From: Lyngbya confervoides BDU141951
Lineage (GTDB): Bacteria > Cyanobacteriota > Cyanobacteriia > Thermosynechococcales > Thermosynechococcaceae
Assembly (NCBI RefSeq): GCF_000817775.3
Contig: NZ_JTHE03000038.1
Span: 1-55,493, forward strand
Direction of reading: 5' to 3'
DNA length: 55,493 nucleotides
Under the pieces are notes generated by a model that was given only the letters and a program-made list of their open reading frames with translations, did not search any database and had not been told where the DNA came from. The translations under genes were made by a program, and so were the position numbers. Positions within the stretch are counted from its first letter, which is position 1. Each line of letters opens with the position of its first letter. This document shows, piece by piece, positions 43,008-51,720 of this stretch.

Positions 43008-44435
43008 TCATTCCTGCTGGGGAATCGATATTTTTCCTAGATAATCTGCATTTTTCTCAAGGTTAAAGTAATATTTGTCCCCCGCAATGCCATAGCTCGT
43101 AATCACCCACAGTAAAAATCCATAGACCCCCAAGAACGACACCACCGTGGCAGACTGAATCAAAATACTGAGGGGAATGGAACGGCAGATGATCAGAAAC
43201 ATATCCTGCTGGGCATATTTACTTTGAAACAGGCGCAACAGGGGTAGAAAAAGCCCGCCAAGATAGATTAGCAGCGCAATCCAGCCAAAGTTCAGTAGGG
43301 AGTAGAGAATCCCACTGTCATGGAGTAGCCCTCCCAAGCCATTGCCCACAATTTGGCTGAGGGCTGGGGTCAAAAATTCAGCATATTCCTCGCGGCGCAC
43401 GCGACCGCTCCCATCTTCCTCTAAGCTCAGAAAACTACCAAAGCGGCTGCTAATCACCTCGGAAAAAAGATCCAGGTTCGCGAGAAAAATCACAAAGAGC
43501 ACCAGCAGCCCCAGGGTAATCAACAGCTTAATCTGTCGTTTAGGCGTGCTGCTGCCCGTAATCGTTAAGATGCCCAGGACCCAGCCCAACCAGGAGGTTC
43601 GATGCTGGGAAAGCAAAAAGGCCATAAATCCCAGGCCACTGGCCAGATATTTTTGGGGGCCAGGCACATCCAGTAAAATCAAGAGGCCCGACATCATCAC
43701 CCCGGCAAAGGGACCGGCGGAATTTAGGGTACTCCAGACTCGAATGGCAAAGGGCTCAGGCTGCCCACCGCTCACGTAGTCCGCATTCACGTACCAGTAG
43801 GCATCCCAGGCTGGGGCCGTCAGAAACTGAAACACACCGTATCCCCCCATTACAATCACGGCCCAGACAAATACCCGCCTTAGGTTCTGCTTATACTGGG
43901 GATACAGCTGCCAGTTGGTGTAGATGTGAAACCCAAAGGTGAGAGGGATCAGTAAATCGAGAAACTGCTCCGTCGCATCGAGAAAGGAGAAATTAACCAG
44001 CCCCAGGGCGTAGGTAAAGCAAATGCTGGACAGGGCCAGCAGGTAGGGAAGCCCACCCAGTTGGTTCATCCGGGGAATGCATTTGAGGAGGGTCAGCCCG
44101 CTGATGAGGGAAACGAGAATGGGCGCAAGGAGCACAGGACTCGGCTGGGTAAAGGCAGAACGATAATCGACCAGCCGCCGAACCAGGGGCGAGAGAATCC
44201 ACAGCCACCAGGTCAAGCCCAGGTAGAGGATGGGGAAGCGAAGATAGAGGAATAAGCCCAGCAGCAGCGCTTCTAGGGGATAGAGCAGGTTGACCAACCT
44301 AGGTGCCCCGGCAATGCCGCCCAGGGTGGTTATCCCAAACAGGGCAATCAGGAGCCAGGCAAATTCCTGGGTGGCGATCGCCCTGGCAAAGGGACTAAAG
44401 GAGGTTTTTGCATTGACAAAGGGAAACTGATTCAC
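43008..44435 (-). CDS. Polysaccharide polymerase/ligase-like membrane protein
   Basis: The protein (475 aa) has about ten to twelve hydrophobic helices and the large soluble loop of O-antigen ligase/polymerase (Wzy-like) proteins: LYPLEALLLGLFLYLRFPILYLGLTWWLW, GVFQFLTAPAWDAYWYVNADYVSGGQPEPFAIRVWSTLNSAGPFAGVMMSG, QHRTSWLGWVLGI and GSGRVRREEYAEFLTPALSQIVGNGLGG. The GTG at 44435 is preferred because it sits 4 nt beyond the stop of the upstream glycosyltransferase gene; the ORF is open to 44609 but that region overlaps that gene. Together they resemble hormogonium polysaccharide genes. Confidence 0.82.
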   Translation of the reverse strand: MNQFPFVNAKTSFSPFARAIATQEFAWLLIALFGITTLGGIAGAPRLVNLLYPLEALLLGLFLYLRFPILYLGLTWWLWILSPLVRRLVDYRSAFTQPSPVLLAPILVSLISGLTLLKCIPRMNQLGGLPYLLALSSICFTYALGLVNFSFLDATEQFLDLLIPLTFGFHIYTNWQLYPQYKQNLRRVFVWAVIVMGGYGVFQFLTAPAWDAYWYVNADYVSGGQPEPFAIRVWSTLNSAGPFAGVMMSGLLILLDVPGPQKYLASGLGFMAFLLSQHRTSWLGWVLGILTITGSSTPKRQIKLLITLGLLVLFVIFLANLDLFSEVISSRFGSFLSLEEDGSGRVRREEYAEFLTPALSQIVGNGLGGLLHDSGILYSLLNFGWIALLIYLGGLFLPLLRLFQSKYAQQDMFLIICRSIPLSILIQSATVVSFLGVYGFLLWVITSYGIAGDKYYFNLEKNADYLGKISIPQQE

Positions 44436-44439
44436 GCCG

Positions 44440-45402
44440 CTAGCCCTGATAGATGGTTGCACCGGTGGGAGTTTGGGGATCTCGATGCCACGCCCGCCAG
44501 GCATCCCACCGCCCCCGCAGGGAGGACTGCAGCCGGGCGATCGCCCATTGCTGCTCCTGGGGCAAAAAGCGCAGGGTTTGCACCACCCCGCGGGCACTGC
44601 GAGTCCCAATCAGGACCGCCCACAGCAAAAAGGCAAACCGCTGGGGCATCCAGAGGTGATCGAGGACAGCTAGGGTTTCGTTGTAAACCTGGTTATAGTC
44701 GGCCTCAGCAATGAAGGTATGGCGCTGGTCCTCATCGTACCGCTGCGCCCGATAGTGATTGACGGCAATGTTGGGATCGTAAATTATTCGCCACCCCGCC
44801 CGCTTTAAGGCCAGGCAAAAGGACATTTCAAAATGCACCTGGGCACCGGTTCCCAACAGTCGCGGGTCAAAGGTCAGATCCCCAATCGCCTGCTTGCGAA
44901 AGGACATATTGACTCCCTTGAGAATGTCCACCTCCCGCGCCTCCCCAAAACCCAGGCTGTGGTTACCAATCGGGCGACCAAACCACTGCAGCCTTCCCAC
45001 CACCGGCTGGGGATTGCCAGGCTGAGGCTCACCGTTGTCGTAGATCCAGTCCTTCCCGCCCACCGCCCCAATGCGCGGATTGGACTGGTAATGCACCTCT
45101 AACCTTTGAATCCAATCCGGAAAAGCCTGGGCATCGTCATCAATCATGGCAATAATCTCCCCGCTGGCCCGACTAAATCCACGGTCGAGGGCAGCAATTA
45201 CCCCCGGAACCTCGACGCAGACCAAATCCAAGGGCAAAGAGCCGCGAGGGTAGCGATCCAAAAAAGCCCAGGTTTCTTGATCCGTCTCTCGAACCGTCAC
45301 AATGACCTGCTTGGCGGGTTTCAGCTGCTGTTTCAGGGCATCGAGACATTTTTCAAGATAATCTGTCCGCCTGTAGGTCGGAACCACAACAGAAACTTCC
45401 AT
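44440..45402 (-). CDS. GT2-family glycosyltransferase (HpsE-like)
   Basis: This 320-aa enzyme has a GT-A fold: VSVVVPTYRRTDYLEKCLDALKQQ at the start, IAMIDDDAQAFPDWI (the DXD-type metal site), VGGKDWIYDNGEPQPGNPQPVVGRLQWFGRPIGNHSLGFGEAREVDILKGVNMSFRKQAI and HFEMSFCLALKRAGWRIIYDPNIAVNHY. It resembles HpsE of hormogonium polysaccharide synthesis. The C-terminal part contains hydrophobic stretches. It is upstream of and coupled to the polymerase-like gene. Confidence 0.84.
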   Translation of the reverse strand: MEVSVVVPTYRRTDYLEKCLDALKQQLKPAKQVIVTVRETDQETWAFLDRYPRGSLPLDLVCVEVPGVIAALDRGFSRASGEIIAMIDDDAQAFPDWIQRLEVHYQSNPRIGAVGGKDWIYDNGEPQPGNPQPVVGRLQWFGRPIGNHSLGFGEAREVDILKGVNMSFRKQAIGDLTFDPRLLGTGAQVHFEMSFCLALKRAGWRIIYDPNIAVNHYRAQRYDEDQRHTFIAEADYNQVYNETLAVLDHLWMPQRFAFLLWAVLIGTRSARGVVQTLRFLPQEQQWAIARLQSSLRGRWDAWRAWHRDPQTPTGATIYQG

Positions 45403-45727
45403 CGGTCAAGTCAATCACCAAAACTTCTAGATTTTAGGGCTGGAATCGCGGTCGTGACCACCCTCGCAAAAAAAATGGCCAGACTCAGGGGCGCCTCACC
45501 GCCTTCAGCCCCCGGATCAAGCGCTGATCCTAGCCTGCCCAACTTGGGGAACTAACTCGGCGATCGGTCCCCTCACCCCCTAGGATGGTAAGGTGTGAAT
45601 CCCTTGAGTTTAGGGAAAAACCATGGCCCCACAAAAGGGACAGCGGGGCCTGCCATAGGTCTGGGCAGACAACGCTCCGGCCAGCAGGCATGGCTTCTTG
45701 CCCAAGGGCGAATTTCCTGAGGAGACG
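45403..45727 (+). promoter_or_regulatory. Structured leader before the acid-sugar kinase gene
   Basis: No gene is supported. Three small hairpins lie close to the kinase start: GGCCCC/GGGGCC (45625-45630 and 45645-45650), CTGCC/GGCAG (45650-45654 and 45664-45668) and TTGCCC/GGGCGA near 45697-45712. The ribosome-binding site GAGGAGACG follows. These might be a leader RNA or chance GC pairings. Confidence 0.35.
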
Positions 45728-47065
45728 ATGAGCGCGATGACCAAGGCGACCCCCAAGATTATTGTCCTGGATGATGACCCCACTGGGTCTCAGACGGTCC
45801 ACAGCTGTCTGCTGCTTACCCAGTGGGATGTGGAGACCCTACGCCTGGGTCTGCGAGATGACGCGCCCATCTTCTTTATTCTGACCAATACGCGATCGCT
45901 GCCCGCTGGCGAGGCCGCCCAGGTAACCCGAGAGGTGTGTCAGCATCTCAAGCAGGCCCTGGCGGCGGAGCAGGTGGCGGAATATCTAGTGGTCAGCCGA
46001 TCGGATTCCACCCTGCGCGGCCATTACCCGGTGGAAACCGACGTTATTGCCCAGGAATTAGGTCCCTTCGATGCCCATTTCCTCACCCCCGCTTTTTTTG
46101 AGGGGGGACGATTCACCCGCGATAGCATTCACTATCTGATGGTGGATGGAATTCCCACCCCCGTGCATGAAACCGAGTTTGCCCAGGACTCCGTGTTTGG
46201 CTATCGGTTTAGCTATTTGCCGGACTACGTGGCTCAGAAAACCCAGGGCCGAATTGCGCCGGATCAGGTGGAGCGTTTTTTACTCAGTGAGATTCGCCAA
46301 GGCTGCCTGGATCGGTTGATGCAGCTGCAGGGCAACCCCTGTGCCGCCGTCGATGCCGAAACCCAGAGCGACCTAGACCGCTTTGCCCAGGATTTATTAA
46401 CCGCTGCCGGGCGAGGGAAAAAGTTTTTATTTCGCAGCGCCGCCAGCCTGCTCACAGCCCTGGCCCAACTCCCGCCACAGCCCGTGGCTCCAGAAAAAAT
46501 GGCCACCTACGTCCGCCAGGGCAAGCCGGGGGCTTTTATTGTGGGATCGCATGTGCGCAAAACGACAGAACAACTCCGGGCGCTTCTGGCCGTGGCGGGG
46601 GTGAGGGGGATCGAACTCGATCTTGAACAGATGCGGGCAGACTCCACCGCCACGGCGAAACTGCGCGAGGCCGCGATCGCCCAGGTCCAGCAGGTCTTTG
46701 AGGCAGGCCAGACCCCCGTGGTCTACACCTCTCGGCAGGAGTTAAGCTTTGCAGACGAAGAAACCCGACTGGCCTTTGGATCGCAGGTGTCGGCACTGCT
46801 GATGGACATTGTGCGCGCCCTCCCCAGCGAGATTGGCTATTTAGTTAGCAAGGGAGGCATCACCTCTAACGATGTCCTGAGTCAGGGACTGGCCCTCCCC
46901 ACGGCTCGCCTTCTGGGACAGATTATTCCTGGCTGTTCTGTGGTGCGCACACCCACCAATCACCCCCAGTTTCCAAACCTGCCCGTCGTCCTGTTCCCTG
47001 GAAATGTTGGCTCAGTGGATTCCCTGGTGACGGTCTTGCAGCGGTTTTCCAATCCCCCCGGCTAA
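45728..47065 (+). CDS. Four-carbon acid-sugar kinase family protein (OtnK-like)
   Basis: The 445-aa protein matches the DUF1537/OtnK kinase family that phosphorylates four-carbon acid sugars. The N-terminal domain has IIVLDDDPTGSQTVHSCLLL, FILTNTRSLPAGEAAQVTREV, SRSDSTLRGHYPVETDVI and FLTPAFFEGGRFT. The C-terminal nucleotide-binding domain has IGYLVSKGGITSNDVLSQGL, RTPTNHPQFPNLPVVLFPGNVGSVDSL. The substrate in cyanobacteria is unknown, since aldolase and dehydrogenase partners are absent nearby. ATG 45728 has a strong GAGGAGA ribosome-binding site. Confidence 0.86.
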   Translation: MSAMTKATPKIIVLDDDPTGSQTVHSCLLLTQWDVETLRLGLRDDAPIFFILTNTRSLPAGEAAQVTREVCQHLKQALAAEQVAEYLVVSRSDSTLRGHYPVETDVIAQELGPFDAHFLTPAFFEGGRFTRDSIHYLMVDGIPTPVHETEFAQDSVFGYRFSYLPDYVAQKTQGRIAPDQVERFLLSEIRQGCLDRLMQLQGNPCAAVDAETQSDLDRFAQDLLTAAGRGKKFLFRSAASLLTALAQLPPQPVAPEKMATYVRQGKPGAFIVGSHVRKTTEQLRALLAVAGVRGIELDLEQMRADSTATAKLREAAIAQVQQVFEAGQTPVVYTSRQELSFADEETRLAFGSQVSALLMDIVRALPSEIGYLVSKGGITSNDVLSQGLALPTARLLGQIIPGCSVVRTPTNHPQFPNLPVVLFPGNVGSVDSLVTVLQRFSNPPG

Positions 47066-47127
47066 GGGCGCTGGCCACGACCGAGGCCCAGCCCTATTTA
47101 GCTCGGCCATGCTTAGCTCAGCCCTAT

Positions 47128-47574
47128 TTAAGCGTGCGTGGAGCCCACCCTCCTGTGTTCCTGGCAGTCATCGCACAGACCATGCACCGTCAGCTCGTAC
47201 TCATCCACCAATAGCCCTGGCCGCAGCTGCTGAAATGAAACGCCGCTAACCTGGCTCCAGGCAATATCTTCAATGGCACCACAGGCCTTGCAGCGAAAAT
47301 GGTGGTGCATCTCCACATTGGCATCGTAGCGACAGACCCCTTCTTCTAGCAGCACCTCGCGCACCAGCCCAACATCTCGCAGGGCCTGCAAGGAACTGTA
47401 AACCGTGGCCTGGGAAGACACGGGGCCAGCAGCATTGAGCCCCTGCAAAATTTGCTCCGCCGTGGGATGGTCAGAGCGCGTCAGCAAATTTGCATAGACC
47501 GCAAAGCGCTGCGGAGTCACTCGCAAGCCCTTCGCTTTCAATTTTTTGATAATTTGCTCAGCTTGCTCTTGCAT
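47128..47574 (-). CDS. perR: PerR-type peroxide-sensing Fur family repressor
   Basis: The 148-aa protein has KKLKAKGLRVTPQRFAVYANLL, the recognition segment PVSSQATVYSSLQALRDVGLVREV, and the metal sites MHHHFRCKACGAIEDIAW and LCDDCQEH. The CxxC pairs bind structural zinc, and the His/Asp site typical of PerR is present. It is transcribed divergently from a Prx5-type peroxiredoxin, an arrangement also known in Synechocystis (slr1738/sll1621). ATG 47574 is the family start; 11 upstream codons probably are not used. Confidence 0.9.
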   Translation of the reverse strand: MQEQAEQIIKKLKAKGLRVTPQRFAVYANLLTRSDHPTAEQILQGLNAAGPVSSQATVYSSLQALRDVGLVREVLLEEGVCRYDANVEMHHHFRCKACGAIEDIAWSQVSGVSFQQLRPGLLVDEYELTVHGLCDDCQEHRRVGSTHA

Positions 47575-47715
47575 GACAAACACCCACGTTGCCCCCACCT
47601 GCCTCAAGGAAGGGAGACAGCAGGACTCAAAACTGTCTACAGTATAACGCTCCCATTTTAAGAATCAAATAAAAATTTGACCTAGAATAAAAGATAAGTA
47701 ATTTTAGCCATTGAT

Positions 47716-47737
47716 TTATTCTTAAGTTAGAATTATT
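47716..47737. promoter_or_regulatory. Candidate PerR operator between perR and the peroxiredoxin gene
   Basis: TTATTCTTAAGTTAGAATTATT (22 bp) contains arms ATTCT/AGAAT around TAAGTT, an AT-rich palindrome of PerR/Fur type. It lies in the 225-bp divergent gap, 63 bp upstream of the peroxiredoxin ATG and about 140 bp upstream of perR. Confidence 0.6.
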
Positions 47738-47799
47738 CTGAAATGAATGGACCCCGTCAGTCTTTTCATTTTTCCGTCCTTTAAAACCATGAGGTAACT

Positions 47800-48372
47800 A
47801 TGACTGTGATCGAACGCGTCCCCGACGTCACCTTTAAAACCCGAGTCCGGGATGAGTCTGTCCCTGGTCCCAACCCCTATCGCTGGCAGGACAAAACCAG
47901 TGAAGAGATTTTTGGTGGCAAGAAGGTAGTGGTTTTCTCTTTGCCTGGGGCCTTTACCCCCACCTGTTCTTCCAATCATCTCCCTCGTTACGAGGAGCTA
48001 TACGAGGAATTTAAAGCCCAGGGCGTAGACGAAATCATCTGCATCTCAGTCAATGACGCCTTTGTCATGTTTCAGTGGGGTAAGCAGATTGGTGCCCAGA
48101 ACGTTTTCTTGCTGCCCGATGGAAACGGTGAATTTACCCGCAAAATGGGGATGCTGGTGGACAAGTCAAATCTAGGGTTTGGCATGCGATCCTGGCGCTA
48201 TTCCATGCTGGTCGAGGATGGCAAAATTTCAAAAATCTTTGTTGAGCCAGATTTCGGCGACAATTGTCCCATTGACCCCTTCGAAGTTTCGGATGCAGAC
48301 ACGATGCTGGCCTACCTGAAGGGCACAGAAGCCGCTGGCGTTTCGGAACCCCGTCTGGAATTTGTGGGTTAA
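47800..48372 (+). CDS. Prx5-type peroxiredoxin
   Basis: This 190-aa thiol peroxidase reduces hydrogen peroxide and alkyl hydroperoxides. The catalytic motif is [23 protein letters not shown] (peroxidatic Cys in PTCSSNH, about residue 54). Later features are [38 protein letters not shown] and the end [12 protein letters not shown] second Cys in [10 protein letters not shown] (about 156) may resolve. It is controlled from a divergent promoter shared with perR. The start follows AACCATGAGGTA, which is repeated before the next gene. Confidence 0.94.
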   Translation: MTVIERVPDVTFKTRVRDESVPGPNPYRWQDKTSEEIFGGKKVVVFSLPGAFTPTCSSNHLPRYEELYEEFKAQGVDEIICISVNDAFVMFQWGKQIGAQNVFLLPDGNGEFTRKMGMLVDKSNLGFGMRSWRYSMLVEDGKISKIFVEPDFGDNCPIDPFEVSDADTMLAYLKGTEAAGVSEPRLEFVG

Positions 48373-48402
48373 TCATTCAAGATAGAACGGTTCAAGCTGG
48401 AG

Positions 48403-48440
48403 GCGTCCTCCTTCTGGAGGATGCTCCCCTCCTCCTTTTT
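48403..48440 (+). terminator. Hairpin between peroxiredoxin and dps
   Basis: Arms GCGTCCTCC (48403-48411) and GGAGGATGC (48416-48424) form a 9-bp stem with one wobble pair and a TTCT loop. The T6 tract begins 12 nt later, so it is a modest terminator or attenuator. Confidence 0.6.
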
Positions 48441-48491
48441 TGAAAAGATTTTCCCTGAGAGTCTCAGTCCACCTAACCATGAGGTACCCCC

Positions 48492-48995
48492 ATGAGTAGC
48501 AAAACCTTAACCAAGCCAGTCCTGTACGATACTCGGCTAGATTTGAGCGAAGAAACACGCCAAAACGTGATTACGATCTTAAACCAAACTCTGGCCACGA
48601 CCCTGGACTTACAAACCCATACCAAGCAGGCCCATTGGAACGTGAAGGGGCTCGACTTTTTGCAACTCCATGAACTCTTTGATGACATGGCCACAGAATT
48701 AACGGCCTTTGTCGATATGGTGGCAGAGCGAGTTACAGCCCTCGGGGGCCGGGCCTTGGGAACAGCTAAAGTGGCCGCAAGCGAAACGATTTTGCCAGCC
48801 TATCCCCTCGATGCCGTCACTGGCGTTGAGCATTTGACCGCCATCGCCGATCGTTTAGCTCTCTACGCCAAGCATGTACGCGAAAATATTGGGCAATCGA
48901 GCGACTTTGGCGACGAAGATACCGCCGATCTTTACACCGAAATTTCCCGAGCCATGGATAAGCGCCTTTGGTTCATTGAGGCGCACCTGCACTAA
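48492..48995 (+). CDS. dps: Dps family ferritin-like protein
   Basis: Dps forms dodecamers that oxidise and store iron and shield DNA during stress. The 167-aa protein has the ferroxidase region LQTHTKQAHWNVKGLDFLQLHELFDDMATELTAFVDMVAERVTALGG (conserved His, Trp, Asp, Glu) and the C-terminal helix TADLYTEISRAMDKRLWFIEAHLH. It starts 119 bp after the peroxiredoxin gene and shares its 12-nt leader AACCATGAGGTA just before the ATG. Co-location with perR suggests a peroxide-responsive group. Confidence 0.95.
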   Translation: MSSKTLTKPVLYDTRLDLSEETRQNVITILNQTLATTLDLQTHTKQAHWNVKGLDFLQLHELFDDMATELTAFVDMVAERVTALGGRALGTAKVAASETILPAYPLDAVTGVEHLTAIADRLALYAKHVRENIGQSSDFGDEDTADLYTEISRAMDKRLWFIEAHLH

Positions 48996-49314
48996 CGGGA
49001 GGGTCCCAGATCGGCTTCGCACGGCTGCTCTCCTTCCTGGTCCGCAGCCGTTTTCCCCCTGGCTCTGCCCTGCCTCGCAATGATCCAGCGGCTCGCGCTT
49101 AGACCTCCGTTCCGGTTTGGGTTGACCGATTGCCTGGGCACTGGGATAACCTGCTGGAGTGAGACCACAAGGGGGGAGGACACAAGGGGGGAGGACATGA
49201 GGGTGAGTTAGGCGATCCCCTACCCTGAAGACTGTCTTTTAAATCCTGTAAGCTGTCGATATTCACTGCGATCGCATTGATTGATTCGGACCATCCCTAG
49301 CGAGTAGTAATGCC
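48996..49314. other. Intergenic region dps to flavoprotein gene with 15-bp tandem repeat
   Basis: No gene is seen. CACAAGGGGGGAGGA occurs twice in tandem (49166-49180 and 49181-49195). A HIP1-like GCGATCGC lies near 49269. A promoter may lie around 49245-49300. Confidence 0.6.
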
Positions 49315-50325
49315 ATGAAACTCAACAGCAAAAACCTCTCTGACCATGTCGATACCCTCTATGACGCTATTGTGGTGGGGGGCGGTATGGGCGGCCTGTC
49401 GGCAGCCATCTATCTGGCACGCTACGGGCTGAAATGCCTGATTGTGGAAAAGGGGCGAGGCCGATCAGTCTGGATGCAGGATCTGCGCAACTATGTGGGG
49501 CTGGACCCGAACACAAAGGGCAGTGCCGTGATTAACCACGGGACCAAGCAGGCGGTTGACTGGGGCGCGGATCATCTTCGTGGCTTTGTGGAGGAGGTGA
49601 TTGATGAGGGTGAAACCCTGGCCGTGCGCGTCAAGGTGGGCAAAAAGGACAGTGTTTATCCCGTGTTTCGGAGTAAATATCTCATCGCAGCCTCCGGAGT
49701 TATTGACGTGCTGCCCGAGCTAGAGGACATGCAGAATGTCTATGACTATGCAGGCTACACCCTCCACGTGTGCATGATTTGCGACGGCTTTGACATGTGG
49801 GATCAAAGAGCCGTGCTCATTGCCGGAACCGAAGGCCAGATCAATGCGGCCTTTGTGCTTAATTGGTTCACCCCCTACATTACGGTTTTGACCCACGGTC
49901 TGGTGCAGGTCAGCGATGAAATGAAGCAAAAGTTGGCAGACCATGGCTATCCTCTCTACGAAAACAAAATTGTTCGATTTTTAGGTGAAAACCATCAGCT
50001 TTCCGGTGTGGAGCTGGACGATGGCACGGTCATTGATGCCACCACAGGCCTGGTCAATATGGGGTCGATTTATCACAATCGATATTTAAAGGGCATTCAA
50101 GGACTTGAGTGGGAAGGCGAGAATTTGGTAACCCACGGCTTAGCCCAAACCAGCCATGAGCGGATCTTTGCCCTGGGAGATCTTAAACAGGGCCTGAATC
50201 AGGTGTCCATTGCGGTGGCCGATGGCACCATGGCAGCCACCCAGATTTGGCGCAACATTCGTCGCGCTAGCCCCCCTCGCAAATGGGAGGAGAATCTGAA
50301 GCAAACGCCGGTTGCGCTTTCGTGA
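49315..50325 (+). CDS. Thioredoxin-reductase-like FAD/NAD(P) disulfide oxidoreductase
   Basis: The 336-aa flavoprotein has the FAD-binding start YDAIVVGGGMGGLSAAIYLARYGLKCLIVEKG, the redox-like pair HVCMICDGFDMWDQRAVLIAG (CxxC, about 154-157) and the NAD-binding-like segment following it. The end ERIFALGDLKQGLNQVSIAVADGTMAATQIWR is the second FAD motif. NADPH-specific arginine motifs of bacterial TrxR (HRRxxxR) are not evident (QINAAFVLN instead), so the electron donor may be different. It resembles cyanobacterial TrxR-like enzymes that lack a clear nucleotide site. Its location after perR, prx and dps suggests redox defence. Confidence 0.85.
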   Translation: MKLNSKNLSDHVDTLYDAIVVGGGMGGLSAAIYLARYGLKCLIVEKGRGRSVWMQDLRNYVGLDPNTKGSAVINHGTKQAVDWGADHLRGFVEEVIDEGETLAVRVKVGKKDSVYPVFRSKYLIAASGVIDVLPELEDMQNVYDYAGYTLHVCMICDGFDMWDQRAVLIAGTEGQINAAFVLNWFTPYITVLTHGLVQVSDEMKQKLADHGYPLYENKIVRFLGENHQLSGVELDDGTVIDATTGLVNMGSIYHNRYLKGIQGLEWEGENLVTHGLAQTSHERIFALGDLKQGLNQVSIAVADGTMAATQIWRNIRRASPPRKWEENLKQTPVALS

Positions 50326-50394
50326 AGAACGCTCCAATGGCAGCATCTCATGCCAGGACGGGTTGACCCCGCCCTGAGCCGATCGTCCAAGGCC

Positions 50395-51606
50395 CTACCC
50401 CGACGTGGGAAGGGGGGGGGCCTCTAAGGTTTCTAGGATGGAAACTAAAACCTGGTTTGAATAGAGCAGTCCCTCGGGGTCCGTGAGTCGCAGACGGCGA
50501 ACCTGGCCCCCCTCGGCGTCGAGAACAACCCAGCCCTGGGCCACAAAGGAGCGGAGTTGATGAACCACCGGGGCAAGGGCCGATTCCCCAAATTCCTGGG
50601 CCAAGGCAGTGATATCAATACCGGCGGTGAGCCGCAGCCCCACCATGAGGGTTTCAAACAGGCGATCGCGCCAGGAGAGGGGCGGAACGGTCTGAAAATA
50701 GGTGGCAGGCTGCTGCTCCAGCCCTTCGACCCAGGCGTAGTAGTCAACCCGACGGTTGGGGCGGGCAACCCGACGCTGATCGTGGTAGCTGGAAGCCCCC
50801 ATGCCAAACCCGTAGAAGCTTTGATTGCGCCAATAGGTCAAATTATGGCGGCACTGGTATCCAGATCGCGCGTAGTTGGAAATTTCATAATGCTGGAAGC
50901 CAGCGGCCGGCAGTTGATCACAGGCAAGCCGATACATCATTGCCGTCTCCTCCTGGGGGGGCAACTTCAGTTGGCCGGCGGCTTCCCGCTTGGCGAACAC
51001 CGTGGGCGGTTCCAGGACCAAATCGTAGCAGGAAAGATGGGTTGGCCCCAGGGCGATCGCGCAATTCAGGGACTCTTCCCATTGGGCAAGGGTTTGCCCC
51101 GGTAGCCCGGAGATTAAATCCAGGCTCCAGTTTGCCACCTGGGCTTGGGAGATCCAGGTCGCGGCGGCCTCAATGTCAGACCGGCGGTGGGATCGACCGC
51201 AGGCAGCCAGTAGATCCTCTTGAAAGGCCTGCACCCCCAGACTGACACGATTAATCCCGGCAGCCTGCAGCGATCGCAGCTGGGCCAGGGTAAAGGTGCC
51301 GGGGTCCATTTCCATGGAAATTTCTGCGCCAGACGCAATCCCCATACGTTGATCCAGGGTGATCAAAATCCGCTCCACCTGATCCGGTGAGAGCAAGGAG
51401 GGGGTGCCCCCTCCCAGGAAAACACTGTGTAAGGAGGCGCCATCGTGGGGCGTGGCCTGAATTTCCCGGCACAGCCAATGCACATAGTCTGTGATGGTGC
51501 CAGAGGTTTCGCCGCGGGCGCGATCGCCCACCACCGAAATGGGGAAATCGCAGTAAAAACAGCGACGTCGACAAAAGGGAAGGTGCAAATAGGCGGCTTG
51601 GCGCAT
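50395..51606 (-). CDS. hemW: Radical SAM HemW-like protein
   Basis: HemW is a haem chaperone related to coproporphyrinogen oxidase HemN. The radical SAM Cys cluster is LPFCRRRCFYCDFPI (CxxxCxxC, about residues 11-18). Other features are SVFLGGGTPSLLSPDQVERIL, EISMEMDPGTF, RVSLGVQAFQEDLLAACGRSH, DLISGLPGQTLAQWEESL and HNLTYWRNQSFYGFGMGASSY; the HNxxYW motif favours HemW over HemN. The start at 51606 is chosen since the upstream frame to 51825 has no family match and overlaps a divergent gene. The C-terminal domain is present to the end. Confidence 0.92.
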   Translation of the reverse strand: MRQAAYLHLPFCRRRCFYCDFPISVVGDRARGETSGTITDYVHWLCREIQATPHDGASLHSVFLGGGTPSLLSPDQVERILITLDQRMGIASGAEISMEMDPGTFTLAQLRSLQAAGINRVSLGVQAFQEDLLAACGRSHRRSDIEAAATWISQAQVANWSLDLISGLPGQTLAQWEESLNCAIALGPTHLSCYDLVLEPPTVFAKREAAGQLKLPPQEETAMMYRLACDQLPAAGFQHYEISNYARSGYQCRHNLTYWRNQSFYGFGMGASSYHDQRRVARPNRRVDYYAWVEGLEQQPATYFQTVPPLSWRDRLFETLMVGLRLTAGIDITALAQEFGESALAPVVHQLRSFVAQGWVVLDAEGGQVRRLRLTDPEGLLYSNQVLVSILETLEAPPLPTSG

Positions 51607-51720
51607 GGGGATCGGCGACGGCTTCAGCGGGGCCGGGGAAGTCTGCGGGCAGATCCTCCAGCCGGTGATTGATTCAATGATAGATTGATCGGATGTTGTT
51701 GCGTGGGACTCCCCCCTGAA

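Noticed and set aside
47089-47130. CAGCCCTATTTA duplication near the perR stop
   Set aside because: Only two 12-bp copies in a degenerate AT/GC stretch; too little to call a functional element.
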